Source: Steinernema hermaphroditum | Taxonomy: Eukaryota > Nematoda > Chromadorea > Rhabditida > Steinernematidae | Reading direction: 5' to 3' | Assembly: GCA_030435675.1 (NCBI GenBank) | Contig: CM059623.1 | Coordinates: 12,866,092-12,930,091, forward strand | Length of the DNA: 64,000 nt | Shown: piece after piece, positions 31,272 to 43,089 of the stretch | Numbering within the stretch: position 1 is the stretch's first letter | How the letters are laid out: every line of letters starts with the position of its first letter | The notes under the pieces: generated by a model | What the model was told of the DNA's origin: nothing | The model's input: only the letters and a program-made list of their open reading frames with translations | Databases searched by the model: none | Made by a program: the position numbers and the translations under genes

Positions 31272-31345
31272 ACAACTGATCTCTGGGATCAGTCGTCCGT
31301 GGGATCGGTTGTCCATGGGATCAGTTTATCCGGGGATCAGTTGTA
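31272..31345. repeat. Tandem GGGATCAGTTGTCC repeat
   Basis: Four degenerate 16-17-bp units (GGGATCAGTCGTCC, GGGATCGGTTGTCC and so on). The unit resembles the GGGATGAGTTGTCT unit of the MULE terminal repeats at 59.1-60.6 kb, so it may be a relic of a related element. Confidence 0.5.
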
Positions 31346-31488
31346 CAAGCGTAATGACTCACGAAGCTTCAGAAATTTTCACAAGATTTAAAACCCAAGA
31401 TGTCGGGGAAAAAGAAGGCATTCTTGTCCTCCGATGTCGAGTTCGAGTTTCGCACAGCCCTGCTTACGATGTTAATAACAACCACAAT

Positions 31489-31551
31489 CGCTTATTTGAA
31501 CCGGAGACCTCTCGATCCACAGTCGAATGCTCTGCCATTGAGCTATCCCCC
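31489..31551 (-). pseudogene. tRNA-Cys pseudogene (anticodon changed, 3' end lost)
   Basis: The 5' part of the tRNA-Cys is recognisable (GGGGGATAGCTCAATGGC). The anticodon GCA has become GTG, and homology ends inside the T-arm after TTCAAAT, with no acceptor 3' strand. The upstream flank retains part of the Pro/Cys spacer. Confidence 0.75.
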
Positions 31552-31743
31552 ACCTGCTGCGATAGCTTTAACTATGCGGTTCCGGTTCCTGAAACAATCA
31601 AAGCTTACGGTTGAATTTTCAACATGACAGCGGCGAAGCAGTGCCTTTCTGGGAGTAAAAATCAAAGAATCAGATTCAAAATATAAAAAATAGCAATTGC
31701 AGAGAATATAACAAGAAAAGATCATGGTTAAAGTTTTAAGTAA

Positions 31744-31863
<120 letters not shown>

Positions 31864-31937
31864 TAAATGAGGTCACCTGGGCAAACAGTTCCCTTTTCAG
31901 TCGCTTCTTCCGCGCAATCGAAGCTATGGTAGTATGT

Positions 31938-32009
31938 GGGGGCATAGCTCAGTGGCAGAGCATTCGACTGCAGATCGAGAGGTCCCCGGTTCAAATCCGG
32001 GTGCTCCCT
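31938..32009 (+). tRNA. tRNA-Cys(GCA)
   Basis: Intact copy matching the tRNA-Cys at 23717. The spacer to tRNA-Pro is 115 bp (31823-31937). Confidence 0.95.
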
Positions 32010-32339
32010 ATGTTTTTTTCCTTCCAATTCATTCATTGTTTTCTCCATCGTACGTATGCTCATACATAAATTGCATGTACAGTTCTTTGTCCGCTAGCGC
32101 GCAGAAGACATCTTTCCTCTAGCGGTTGAAGTGTGCATGTAAACGTTCCTAACAAATCGAGTCCCCATCAAATGCCATCGATCCGACTGACCTCTTAATG
32201 ATGTCCACCAACATCGATGCTAATAGAGGGCATATCTACACTACCATGAAATTTAATTGACCTTTCAATTTCCCAAATCATTTTATGATCAAACGCTAAA
32301 TAATTCATTTTCGGCCCACTTCCTTTTACCACACATATA

Positions 32340-33955
32340 CAGTATGGGCCATAAAGATAGCCTCACCTAGTGTTTTCCGGCTTGCGGCTTCGTTGTGACT
32401 TTGATTACAAAAGTTGTACACCATTCGAAAGAGCGTCGAAAATGATGACGGACAGCTTGCATTCCGAAATCAGTCGGCGAAAAATTTTGAAATTTTTAGA
32501 GACAAAATAAAAAAGTGTCCAATTTCACCGGGCCATATTGATAGCCTCACCCTGTGTAAAACTCGTTTTATGCAACATAAATGACAATGCAACAACGTGG
32601 TGCAGTAAATAACATTAAGAATTGATATTTAGCGGATCTAAGTGTAGTTTGGACAATGCCCAGGTGGTTTGGGATGTCAAAACTTTTAAATTTGTAATAG
32701 CAGTTCCAGACAACTAAGAACTTGGGAATTTTCATTGAAAAGTGACCAAATAAAACGTGTAAATAACGTGAATCATCTTTTTCTCCATTAAAAATAACCT
32801 ACAGGGTGAAATGAGTCGAAATAAGTACCTTTGAGGACCTTTTCGCCTTCAAAACTTAGAACCCCAACTTATCGAGCACTCTTAAATGGGTCCCGAAACG
32901 ATATGAAATACCGGCTTTCCGGTCTTTTTAAATGACACCACGTTGTAGACCGAGCAAAATAACCCCTAGGCACAATCTTCTCTTGATTTCATGGTACAGC
33001 TTCACAAAACAAAACAATTCTTCTAAGACTCTTTTTTATCATTTACTTTTTGCCTTTTGAAAATTTCATGCTATGACCTGCCTACGTTTCGTGTTGGCGT
33101 ATTAGTAGTTTTGATGTCAGAAGATACTGTGCTAGGCTTTTGCATACGCTTAACAACGTTATAACATTGGAAAAATGATAAAACACCCATATTTTCGGTC
33201 ATTTAAGAACCCTGAAAGAATTCTGGTTAAGGTATGGTTCTAAAGTTTGGAAGGACAAAAAAGAGTCTTGGAAGAATTGTTTTGTTTTGTGAAGCTGTAC
33301 CATGAAATCAAGAGAAGATTGTGCCTAGGGGTTATTTTGCTCGGTCTACAACGTGGTGTCATTTAAAAAGACCGGAAAGCCGGTATTTCACATCGTTTCG
33401 GGACCCATTTAAGAGTGCTCGATAAGTTGGGGTTCTAAGTTTTGAAGGCGAAAAGGTCCTCAAAGGTACTTATTTCGACTCATTTCACCCTCTAGGTTAT
33501 TTTTAATGGAGAAAAAGATGATTCACGTTATTTACACGTTTTATTTGGTCACTTTTCAATGAAAATTCCCAAGTTCTTAGTTGTCTGGAACTGCTATTAC
33601 AAATTTAAAAGTTTTGACATCCCAAACCACCTGGGCATTGTCCAAACTACACTTATATCCGCTAAATATCAATTCTTAATGTTATTTACTGCACCACGTT
33701 GTTGCATTGTTCATTTATGTTGCATAAAACGAGTTTTACACAGGGTGAGGCTATCAATATGGCCCGGTGAAATTGGACACTTTTTTATTTTGTCTCTAAA
33801 AATTTCAAAATTTTTCGCCGACTGATTTCGGAATGCAAGCTGTCCGTCATCATTTTCGACGCTCTTTCGAATGGTGTACAACTTTTGTAATCAAAGTCAC
33901 AACGAAGCCGCAAGCCGGAAAACACTAGGTGAGGCTATCTTTATGGCCCATACTG
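32340..33955. mobile_element. Tc1/mariner-type foldback element
   Basis: A 1616-bp near-perfect palindrome: arms of ~700 bp (32340-33050 and 33245-33955) flank a ~200-bp centre. The ends read CAGTATGGGCCATAAAGATA and are flanked by TA on both sides (32338-32339, 33956-33957). That end resembles the published Tc1 terminus in CAGT, GGCCA and AAAGATA positions, and TA duplication is the Tc1/mariner signature. A second partial copy of the end (GGGCCATATTGATAGCCTCA) lies ~200 bp inside each arm. No transposase remains. The plus-strand frame at 33559-33825 is inside an arm and not a gene. Confidence 0.88.
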
Positions 33956-34347
33956 TATTTGCTATACGATGTGTGCATAGTACACTGGTGCGTAGACAGT
34001 GTTTACGTGTCAGATAAATGAGGAAATAGTTGCGAAGCCGGTTGGATGCCGCCAAAAAAAGATTTATTTTGGCCTACGCTGGGATCTGTTGTTTTCGTCA
34101 CGGAGGGGATAATCCTCGAGAGAGAGCATTTGCATCACAGATGAGGAGATTCATTCGAGGCAAAACACGGAGGCGATAAGCCTTCCGACAACTAAAGATT
34201 ACCGTTGTCGCAGATCCGTGTCATTCATAGTCTTTATTCAGAGGACCAGTGGACATTACAAATTAAATTGCAACGTTCTTCAAATCAAAAGTGCACGCAT
34301 AAAACATCTGCAAAAGAGGGCATTAAAGAGGACCGCAAAAAACCACC

Positions 34348-34545
34348 TCATACACTCCGCTGACAGCAACGTTCCTGCTGCTTGAAGTCGTCGCACATTC
34401 GAGTGCTCTTCACATAATACCCCGGCTTGCAGTTCCCGAAATCGTGAACGTCGTGGCACTCTTCGGTCCAGTAACAATCCTCCGCCAAAGAGGGGATTAG
34501 CGCAAAAATGGCGATGAGAAAAGTGGCCGTGAGAAGCGTTTTCAT
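34348..34545 (-). CDS. Secreted six-cysteine CYWT-family peptide
   Basis: A 65-aa minus-strand frame. The start at 34545 is followed by a signal peptide (MKTLLTATFLIAIFALIPSLA); the longer frame upstream contains the promoter. Mature: DCYWTEEC, NCKPGYYV, MCDD, RCCQRSV; cysteines 24, 30, 39, 51, 60, 61. The C3-C4 loop is 11 residues, as in its relatives; the first loop has one extra residue. TATATAA is 41 bp upstream of the start. Confidence 0.72.
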   Translation of the reverse strand: MKTLLTATFLIAIFALIPSLAEDCYWTEECHDVHDFGNCKPGYYVKSTRMCDDFKQQERCCQRSV

Positions 34546-34585
34546 AGTGGTGGCGGTGTGGAAGAGTGGACAGTGCACGGCTAAA

Positions 34586-34592
34586 TTATATA
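34586..34592 (-). promoter_or_regulatory. TATA box of the CYWT peptide gene
   Basis: TATATAA on the minus strand, 41-47 bp before the ATG at 34545, in an otherwise mixed-composition stretch. Confidence 0.5.
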
Positions 34593-35276
34593 AGAGGTCA
34601 TCGAACAGGGTGTAAACAGTCGTCAGCGATATTGAGGCTGATAGACGGCGAACACGTGGTGGCGTGAGCGGTGCAAACACCATGTTGTGTGGGGGCGGTT
34701 TTTGGGGATAAACCGTAAACATGGAGTTCTGGCGGCGTCAACAACAGTGAATCATAGGGACGCGTGAAGACATATTTCAGGTTTAATATGTTGTGACATG
34801 GCCATGAGGCACAATATTTCAAAAGTATCGTCTGTTTTCTAGTATACACTTTTGAAAATACGAAAACATCCTTGAAAGATGAAGCAGTTTTGCATTTTTT
34901 GCCAATTCTCTTGTACAGAATTTGTGACTATTTTCGGCCTATAAAAAGCTTCACTACCGTAGTAGCTTTAATTGCCTTGGCCATTTGCTTTCATGACATC
35001 ACGTTGGATAATTGCATGTCCTCTAATCACGTTTCATGCCTCCAGGTCCAATTAGTTGGGTCGCTATTTCTACACCATATACCAGGAACAGAACATGCAA
35101 AAAATTGATACAATTAAGGTACAAATTAGCCTCAATGCACTCCCGAAACAAAACCCCCGAAAATCGTATTAAACTTTAATCACTCTCGAATCTTTTTGGA
35201 TTCCCACGTTAGCGACGATGCGCGCAATTACATATCGCCTCCTCGACGCGCTGTTGACAGCCCTCCCCTTTTGCCA

Positions 35277-35283
35277 TATAAAA
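35277..35283 (+). promoter_or_regulatory. TATA box of the CYWT peptide gene at 35334
   Basis: TATAAAA 51 bp before the start codon, after a GC-rich segment. Confidence 0.5.
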
Positions 35284-35333
35284 TTCTCGGCTCTCCTTCG
35301 GCTAAAGAGTCACACAATCCCCTCACCCGAACA

Positions 35334-35540
35334 ATGAAGTGGCTGCTCGGTGTCCTTCTCGTCTGCTTCGCCATCCTGTGCATTCAGACGGACGCTTACC
35401 CGATGTCCGTCTTCGACTGCTACTGGACCGGATGCTCGCTCGATCGGTTCGCCAATCCGGCATCGTTCTGTCGTCACGACCGTTCCCCTATCGACTGGAA
35501 CTACTGCGACGGCTCGACGATTAACGTATTTTGTTGTTGA
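35334..35540 (+). CDS. Secreted six-cysteine CYWT-family peptide (divergent)
   Basis: A 68-aa peptide with start at 35334, a signal peptide (MKWLLGVLLVCFAILC) and a mature region with DCYWTGC, FCRHDR, WNYCDG and the final residues FCC at the stop. Family cysteines are at 29, 34, 46, 58, 67, 68: the C1-C2 (x4) and C3-C4 (x11) spacings are conserved, while C2-C3 is widened from 8 to 11. CKxGF is replaced by CRHDR. Nothing follows the CC, unlike the CCPx end of other members. GC content is higher than in its relatives. Confidence 0.7.
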   Translation: MKWLLGVLLVCFAILCIQTDAYPMSVFDCYWTGCSLDRFANPASFCRHDRSPIDWNYCDGSTINVFCC

Positions 35541-36662
<1,122 letters not shown>

Positions 36663-36725
36663 CTACAGCGAACACACCTCGAACACTTGCCAGCTTTCCC
36701 CAGATTGGAACGAAGGACGTCACAT

Positions 36726-36797
36726 GGGGGCATAGCTCAGTGGCAGAGCATTCGACTGCAGATCGAGAGGTCCCCGGTTCAAATCCGGGTGCTCCCT
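36726..36797 (+). tRNA. tRNA-Cys(GCA)
   Basis: Intact 72-nt copy, followed by a TTTTTTTT run suitable for Pol III termination. Confidence 0.95.
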
Positions 36798-37022
36798 ATG
36801 TTTTTTTTCAAACTTCCACTCCATCGACTATTCAATGTCGATCACATTTCTTATTCAAAAGGGCAAGCACGAGGTTTAACTCGTAGGCAAAAGTCGGAAA
36901 CTGCCAAGCGTCCCACCACGACGGGCGTTGCCATAACTGCGCATCGCTCTGTGTGGGCTGAACAATAACCTTCTTTTGATTTCTCTTTACCCTTCGTTTC
37001 TTCATTTAAGGAGTTGCACATC

Positions 37023-37834
37023 ATGTCTGCCCGATGGCTTGCCTTGGAGTCCAATCCGGAAACTATCACAGCTGTAAGCTTTGTGGTTTAATTAGCTCGG
37101 CTTGCAGCCTTGTTTTTTCCAGTTTATGGAAAAAATCGGCGTTAGCAACGCTGAATGCGCTGACGTATATGGATTTGACGACGAATTGCTTGCCTTCCTT
37201 CCACAGCCACATTATGCCCTCATTCTCTGTGAGTCCGTGTTTCATTTTTGCGCAACTTGCAAGAATCTCAGGCTTCCCGGACACCAAAGCAAATCTGATC
37301 ATGGCCCACGAGTACGAAAAGCTCGAAAAGGAAGGTGCGACGATTCCCGAAGGCGTTTTCTTCATGAAGCAGAAGATCTCCAATGCCTGTGGCACATTCG
37401 CACTGTTTCATTCACTGGCCAACAACGCTGATAAGATTGATTTGGGTATGGTCGATGTTTTGCTCCTTTTTGTTACGTGACTTATCATAGGAAACGGATC
37501 GTTTCGTAAATGGCTTGACGCCGCCTGGAAAGCGGACGTCGATGAGCGGTCCGAGCTTCTGGCCAACAACGAAGATCTGGCGACAGCTCACGAGTCGTGC
37601 GCACAGCAAGGAGAGACCGACGTCGACATGAATGACGATATCGAGCATCATTTCATTTGCTATATTCATCACAACGGACGTCTTTTGGAAGTAGACTCCA
37701 GTCAGAAGTTCCCACGCGACTGCGGATCGACGACGCAAGAAACATTGATCCGAGACGCTGGGAAAGTGTGCCAAGATGTGATGAATAAGCTGGGAAACGT
37801 GTCGTTCAGTGCCATGGCGCTTATTGGAAAATAA
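37023..37834 (+). CDS. UCHL3: Ubiquitin C-terminal hydrolase, UCHL3/UCHL1 type
   Basis: Four exons: 37023-37073, 37123-37228, 37272-37445, 37491-37834 (224 aa; human UCHL3 is 230). RWLALESNPE at the N-terminus, DVYGFDDELL, then the active-site block FMKQKISNACGT with oxyanion Gln86 and nucleophile Cys92, His164 in EHHFIC and Asp179 in LLEVD; the His-Asp spacing of 15 equals that in UCHL3. Peptidase C12 enzymes release ubiquitin or NEDD8 from small C-terminal adducts in the cytosol. The start follows a TTTAAG acceptor-like site. No active-site damage and no C-terminal extension, so it is the UCHL1/L3 type rather than UCHL5/BAP1. Confidence 0.93.
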
Positions 37835-38028
37835 TGTTGAAGGTGGATAACATGTATTGTTTCACAGTTTCACTACCGGTCATTGTTGTTAGAATAATTT
37901 ATTAAACACTTGTTTGATATGCAAAGAAAAACAGCAATTTCGGAAGCGGGGATAATGGGTTTTGAAGAGTGTTAAAGAAATAGTCTCGATGTTGGTGGTT
38001 ATAAACAATCACACTCTCAGCCGACAGC

Positions 38029-38100
38029 GCCTCATTGGCTCAGGGGCAGAGCGTCTGTCTAGTAAACAGAAGGTCGCTGGTTCGATTCCAGCATGAGGCA
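38029..38100 (+). tRNA. tRNA-Thr(AGT)
   Basis: A 72-nt cloverleaf: GCCTCAT pairs with ATGAGGC, the anticodon loop is CTAGTAA with AGT, and the T-arm is GCTGG-TTCGATT-CCAGC. Matches the copy at 43678. Confidence 0.95.
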
Positions 38101-38436
38101 TCCCTTTTCATATTTTTTACATCTCATTTACTATCTTTGCATTTTGAAAATACGCAGCATCACATTTATTAGATGAGAATTAACATAAAACCACATGAAC
38201 ATGAGCGTTTGAAATTTGCAGTACCTACGATGCTAATGTCAAACAGTGTATAGTCATAAGATAATAGTGGAAATGCCAAGTCTTCGTTTTGTTGGCAGTG
38301 AATCGCTCGGAATGTATATAAGGGTGAACGAACCTGAAGAAAATAAAAAATAAACTGGAAGAAAAAACACAGAAAACCCTTTTGATTGTTCGTTTAATGA
38401 GTAATACGATAAAGAGAATAAGTATGGGGATCAGTC

Positions 38437-38653
<217 letters not shown>

Positions 38654-38968
38654 TCATTTTCTTCGTTTTATGAGAACAGGTTCTTTTTCGCTAAACCGTT
38701 TGATCTCTCTTCATACTAAATGACCTCGTCTGGCGTCCTTGGAATTTTTTCATTGTAAACCCGTTTGGTGCCCATCTTATCGCCATTTGGTTTTTGTCCT
38801 TCTGCCGTTATTTAATACGTTCCTATGGCAACAGTCACTTTCGCTTCTCTCTCACCTCGAAGCACCGCCCTGGCACTTCTCCCATAAATTCTCCCTTATC
38901 TCACTTGCTCTTCAGAAAGGTCGTTCGGTCGTCGGCTAACCGTCTCCCTGAATCCCCCTTTCCCCACT

Positions 38969-39826
38969 ATGGATAACGTCAACGCCCAGTTCTACGAAGC
39001 GGTCCTCTCCAACCTGTCCATGTCCGGCGTGCGGAAGCTGTCCCAACTGAATGGATGGGTCGGTCAACTTGCCGCTGTTCACTGTCAAAATATGTACTCC
39101 CACACCATCGAAATCCACAGAGAGTTCGCGTACCGCGAGAACCACGACGAAATGGGCGCTGTGCCTGTTCCCAACAACCTTAAGTACATGAAGCAGCTGA
39201 ACATCTGCATTGGTGCAGAGGCCCTACCCGACGGGAACACTTCGGCTTTTGCTCGAGTGAAGCATCTCCTTAAGTACAATAACTCACCGCATCTCGCAGT
39301 TAGAGGTGCCGATGTGGACGTCGCCACCATGGCCGCTCTGGAGCAGTGGCCCATCTCCGCTTTTGCTCTACAATGCGATATGAACCCCATTGCCCACCAA
39401 CTTTTGCAGAAGTATGTTAAATCCGAGACATTGTGGACCGTCTGCATGCTCTGTCGATCTTACGACGAGGCTCAAACGGAGCTTCTGATCCAGTATTTGA
39501 AGCAGCCCAAAGCGAACATCATGGTTGTGCTCTTTGTTAAGTGCAATCTGCTGGAGAGACTTTTCCAAACCTGGTTGACCAATTCTGCCGCTCTCTATGG
39601 GAAAACGTTTCGCGTGGAGTTCCCTGACAGGGCTGTACGTCAGATGTTCGAGAAGGGCTTTGAGAGGACGAAGGACGAGTGGACCACTCGTACATATGAG
39701 TACGTTCACCTCAATGGATGTCATATAAAGATGGTGTGCACTATGATGATGTATCCCAATCCTGAGCTCATGAACGACCGTCAGTTTGTCAGTCACTCTA
39801 CTGGAACCATGTTCACCTTCTATTAG
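38969..39826 (+). CDS. Uncharacterised single-exon protein, possibly F-box-like
   Basis: A 285-aa uninterrupted frame with good codon quality and an AATAAA at 39913, 87 bp after the stop. The first ~40 residues (NAQFYEAVLSNLSMSGVRKL, then LNGWVGQLA) have the Leu spacing of a degenerate F-box. The rest is a mixed alpha/beta protein (KYMKQLNICIG, FARVKHLLKY, LLIQYLKQPKANI). No signal peptide or membrane segment. Intronless F-box proteins are abundant in nematodes, which fits. The Skp1-like protein at 11016 would be a natural class of partner, but nothing here links the two specifically. The function is not established. Confidence 0.6.
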   Translation: MDNVNAQFYEAVLSNLSMSGVRKLSQLNGWVGQLAAVHCQNMYSHTIEIHREFAYRENHDEMGAVPVPNNLKYMKQLNICIGAEALPDGNTSAFARVKHLLKYNNSPHLAVRGADVDVATMAALEQWPISAFALQCDMNPIAHQLLQKYVKSETLWTVCMLCRSYDEAQTELLIQYLKQPKANIMVVLFVKCNLLERLFQTWLTNSAALYGKTFRVEFPDRAVRQMFEKGFERTKDEWTTRTYEYVHLNGCHIKMVCTMMMYPNPELMNDRQFVSHSTGTMFTFY

Positions 39827-39918
39827 TCCATTTGTTCTGTTATCTATTTTTACGTTGTGGTTGTGTTGAGTTAATTTGAGCAATGTGTCAACTTGTAATT
39901 TGTGTTGTAATCAATAAA

Positions 39919-41708
39919 ATTGCACACATCGAATGTGGAAACAGATAAGAGAAGGCGGCTTGTACTTCGAGGGTTCCAGTGATGACCATCGCCAAAATCG
40001 CCCGATGACCATCCAAAATCCAGTCGAGTCCAAGCTCATTTAAAATCCTAAAACGAGTCCGAGTCCAGATTCGTTGTCGGACTGGTAAGTTTTTTAACAT
40101 AACTTCTTGTCTAGTAGATGAACGCCAACCATAGGTCCAAATCGAGAAAATTCAGAATTTATTGGAGATAGCGTATAATTTATTTTATACGCTAGCGCGT
40201 GTTTGTGGTCGCTAAGCTGACCAGATTATAAACTAATACAAAGCGCCACTCCTACTAAGCCTCAAGACGTCAAAATGTGATAGAATTTAATATTTCACGA
40301 CGGATTTTTTCTATTTTTGAGCAGTGTGAGCCTCGATTTATAGTGTCTATTTAGCATAAGCCGCTTCCGATGCACTCAGCTAATTACAACATGCTTACAT
40401 CACATTGTGCAATTTAAAATTGTGTTCCTTCAGAAATTCGCTAAAAGATTAGATACCGAAATGTTTCGGTAATGTGCATGAAGATACCCTATTTAATGTT
40501 CTCATGTTTCTTCGTGTCTGAAACAGAGAACGCAGAAAAAAAACGCACATACACAGACGGACCCGTCCGTTCTGCGTTCACGTACAGGAGATTTCATTAT
40601 GCACTCTCGTACGTTCTATGTCCTATTAGTGCCATTAGTAAAATTGTCTTATAGCGATTCAAGATTGAACTTTTTTGTTCGAGTTTTGTGAATCACCCCT
40701 TTAGAAAAAGGACGTTTCTTTTGAAGTAAGGGCTTTATTTATGGCTGAATTAATGTAGCATCGGATAACGTCGGAATAATGAAAAAAGGCAGAAACGGTA
40801 ACTTTCATAAATCGTCTCTGGACAAAGAGAAGGATTAAGAGAAGGAGCGTTATAGATGGCAGATGTTGCAGGTAGTGCCATGCGTCGTCTGCTTAATAGC
40901 CGAGGCCAAGCAGTTCGTGGTCCCCTTGACGGAAGCTTCCTGCGAGTCACGAGAACCTGAGTCTTTGACCGTTTTCTACTACGAGTAGGTGTCGCAGGAG
41001 TCGTACTCGTACGCGACAAGTAGTCAAGAGTAGTACGAATAGTACGTTCGCCATTTCTGCCTTTTTTCATTATGTCGACGGCTACACTATCTGCCCAACG
41101 CTACATTCCCAAAATCCGACGCCACATTCAGCCCAGAGCCGAAAGAAGTTCTTCTCCGTTCTTGAACAAGTACTGCTTTTAGTTTACTCAAGGGACTGCG
41201 TCATGCAAGATATCTCTTTTGTTTTCGGCGAAGAGCACGACCATGGAATCGAACACAGCTCGGCTCTATTAGCAAACAGCGGCCAAAAGCAATTTTGGAC
41301 GGCTAAAACCCGGCAAACAGCGGCCAATCCCCCCTCCTTAGGCAAACCCTGTAGTCTTGGTGGCTTATCGCATGGTACAAAATTCACGACTTTACACGAT
41401 TTATGAGTTAACTCGGTTTCATAAAGCGATGAAAAAAATTCTCTTTTTCATGCTAAAGGGAACAGCAGTAGAAGTCAGCTTGACATTGATCGCCTGGCAT
41501 AAATGTCATGAGCCACCCTTTGTTGTGTTTATGAATTTCAAATGATCTGCCATTCCTTTTTTGCTGCAGGTGAATCACTTTTAAAACGTTTCCGTCTCTT
41601 CGCCACATTATCAACAGTCAACAGTAAATATTTCCGACGTTCGCGCTGCAAAAAGCTTTCCACTTTAACGCAGCGATGAATCAGCTCCTCCCCATCAGTT
41701 TCACACAC
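39919..41708. other. No recognised gene; one dispersed repeat
   Basis: From about 41258 to 41395 the sequence (TTAGCAAACAGCGGCCAAAA, GGTGGCTTATCG) matches 49129-49285, marking a dispersed repeat. The other frames (40750-41070 minus, 40472-40654 plus) show no motif. Confidence 0.45.
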
Positions 41709-41728
41709 TATAAATGCTACACTATAAA
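41709..41728 (+). promoter_or_regulatory. Duplicated TATA element
   Basis: Two TATAAA boxes (41709-41714 and 41723-41728) in a 14-bp tandem repeat (CACTATAAATGCTA-like), 38 and 52 bp before the ATG at 41766. Confidence 0.5.
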
Positions 41729-41765
41729 TGTGAAATACCATCGAGCGGTTCCTGCATACTTCGTC

Positions 41766-41963
41766 ATGAAGATCTACGCGTGCTTCGTCCTTCTTGCTTC
41801 TCTTCTGATCCTTTCGACCGAGGCCACGAACTCTGCTTGCTACTGGACCAACTGCTTCCCCATTCACGTGAGTGACATGTGCAAGAACGGATTCACTCTT
41901 AAGAATTTCCAATTGTGTGAAGGAAGAAGGTTCCAGCGCCGGGAATTCTGTTGTCCGACCTAA
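41766..41963 (+). CDS. Secreted six-cysteine CYWT-family peptide
   Basis: A 65-aa peptide. The start at 41766 is chosen because MKIYACFVLLASLLIL is a signal peptide and the TATA elements lie just upstream; 30 further in-frame codons upstream cover the TATA boxes and are not coding. Mature: ACYWTNC, CKNGFTLKNFQLC, REFCCPT; cysteines 25, 30, 39, 51, 62, 63, i.e. C-x4-C-x8-C-x11-C-x10-CC. It is closest to the members at 25630 and 26233 despite being 15 kb away. Confidence 0.75.
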   Translation: MKIYACFVLLASLLILSTEATNSACYWTNCFPIHVSDMCKNGFTLKNFQLCEGRRFQRREFCCPT

Positions 41964-41997
41964 TATTACACATGATGCTTATCGTATGTTTGTGATA

Positions 41998-42997
41998 AAA
42001 AGTACCAAAAAAGGTCAAGCTTTCTAGCTTCTCTAGCTTCTCTCTTAGCTTCTCTATCTGCCCCATCGTAGTAGTTTCGGTGTTGATCCATCCCGACACG
42101 GAGCAGACACCCCTTTCCCAACTACGAGTGATAGAACTCCACAGTTCCGTTCAAACTGTCAAGCAGCGCTTCGTAGTCCTCGTCATCGTCTTCTTAGCTA
42201 GAGTCGTGTCTTCTTCACTGTGGCTTCGAGATCCAGTCGGAGACGCATATACGCTGTAGTGACGCAAGATTAGGATGCCGAACTGGTGATCCAGAAGCCA
42301 GATCCGATTGGAGGTGCAGCAAAACTGGACGACTTGGTTCTACCGTCATCTTATGATCGTTGATGTTCGTAGGGGCTAGTTCTTCCCATAGTTCGACGAG
42401 TCCATAGAGGCGGCGCACATTCAGAGTTTCGACCACGATCCGTGGCTTCTGGGGGGTGAAACACACGGCTTTCTGGTGTTCCACTCCTTCTGGAAGTTGC
42501 AGCGATCACTGCTGGAGTCGGATGTGAAGCGGAAGATTGACCGCTCCGAGAGACAAATGCGCAACTGACCGCTCACCCCTCACACACACAGGAAAGTCCT
42601 ATTATTTATTCTACCTGCTCATCACGGACAACTCTTTATGAAGCAAAGAACTTTGAAGCCCTGGTCACGCGTACGATATTTGGCTGCACCCCTTTCATAT
42701 GGCCTATGACCCTCTTGATTCTTATCCGTAGAGATCGGCTCATCATCAAGCACGATAGCCTAAAAATATACTTATCAAACATCAAACATTACAATGAAAT
42801 GTTACCCATCAAGGAGGTAACAAAACTGCCACATTCCGTATCGCAGAGCGTAGCTGATGCCCGTTGTCATCCATGGGAAATACATGAATTTCGTGTAGAA
42901 TACCGTGTTTGCGAAGGCAGCGAAATGTTGAGCGGTGATCTGAAATGTTTGCTCAGGTGAGATGGCTCATATATGATTTGTGGTGAACGTAAGGTGT
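41998..42997. other. No recognised gene
   Basis: A GC-richer patch (42120-42600) contains an 89-codon minus frame without motifs or splice sites that I trust. A CTAGCTTCTCT tandem lies near 42025-42050. Nothing else. Confidence 0.4.
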
Positions 42998-43069
42998 GGG
43001 GGCATAGCTCAGTGGCAGAGCATTCGACTGCAGATCGAGAGGTCACCGGTTCAAATCCGGTTGCTCCCT
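42998..43069 (+). tRNA. tRNA-Cys(GCA), T-stem variant
   Basis: An intact cloverleaf with anticodon GCA. The T-stem is ACCGG/CCGGT instead of CCCGG/CCGGG: a compensatory C-G to A-T change relative to the other copies. It has no tRNA-Pro partner nearby. A T-run follows for termination. Confidence 0.93.
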
Positions 43070-43089
43070 ATGTTTTTTTTCGGGCCGCC

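Noticed and set aside
33559..33825. 88-codon frame
   Set aside because: It falls entirely inside the right arm of the Tc1-like foldback and the left arm lacks an equivalent open frame.
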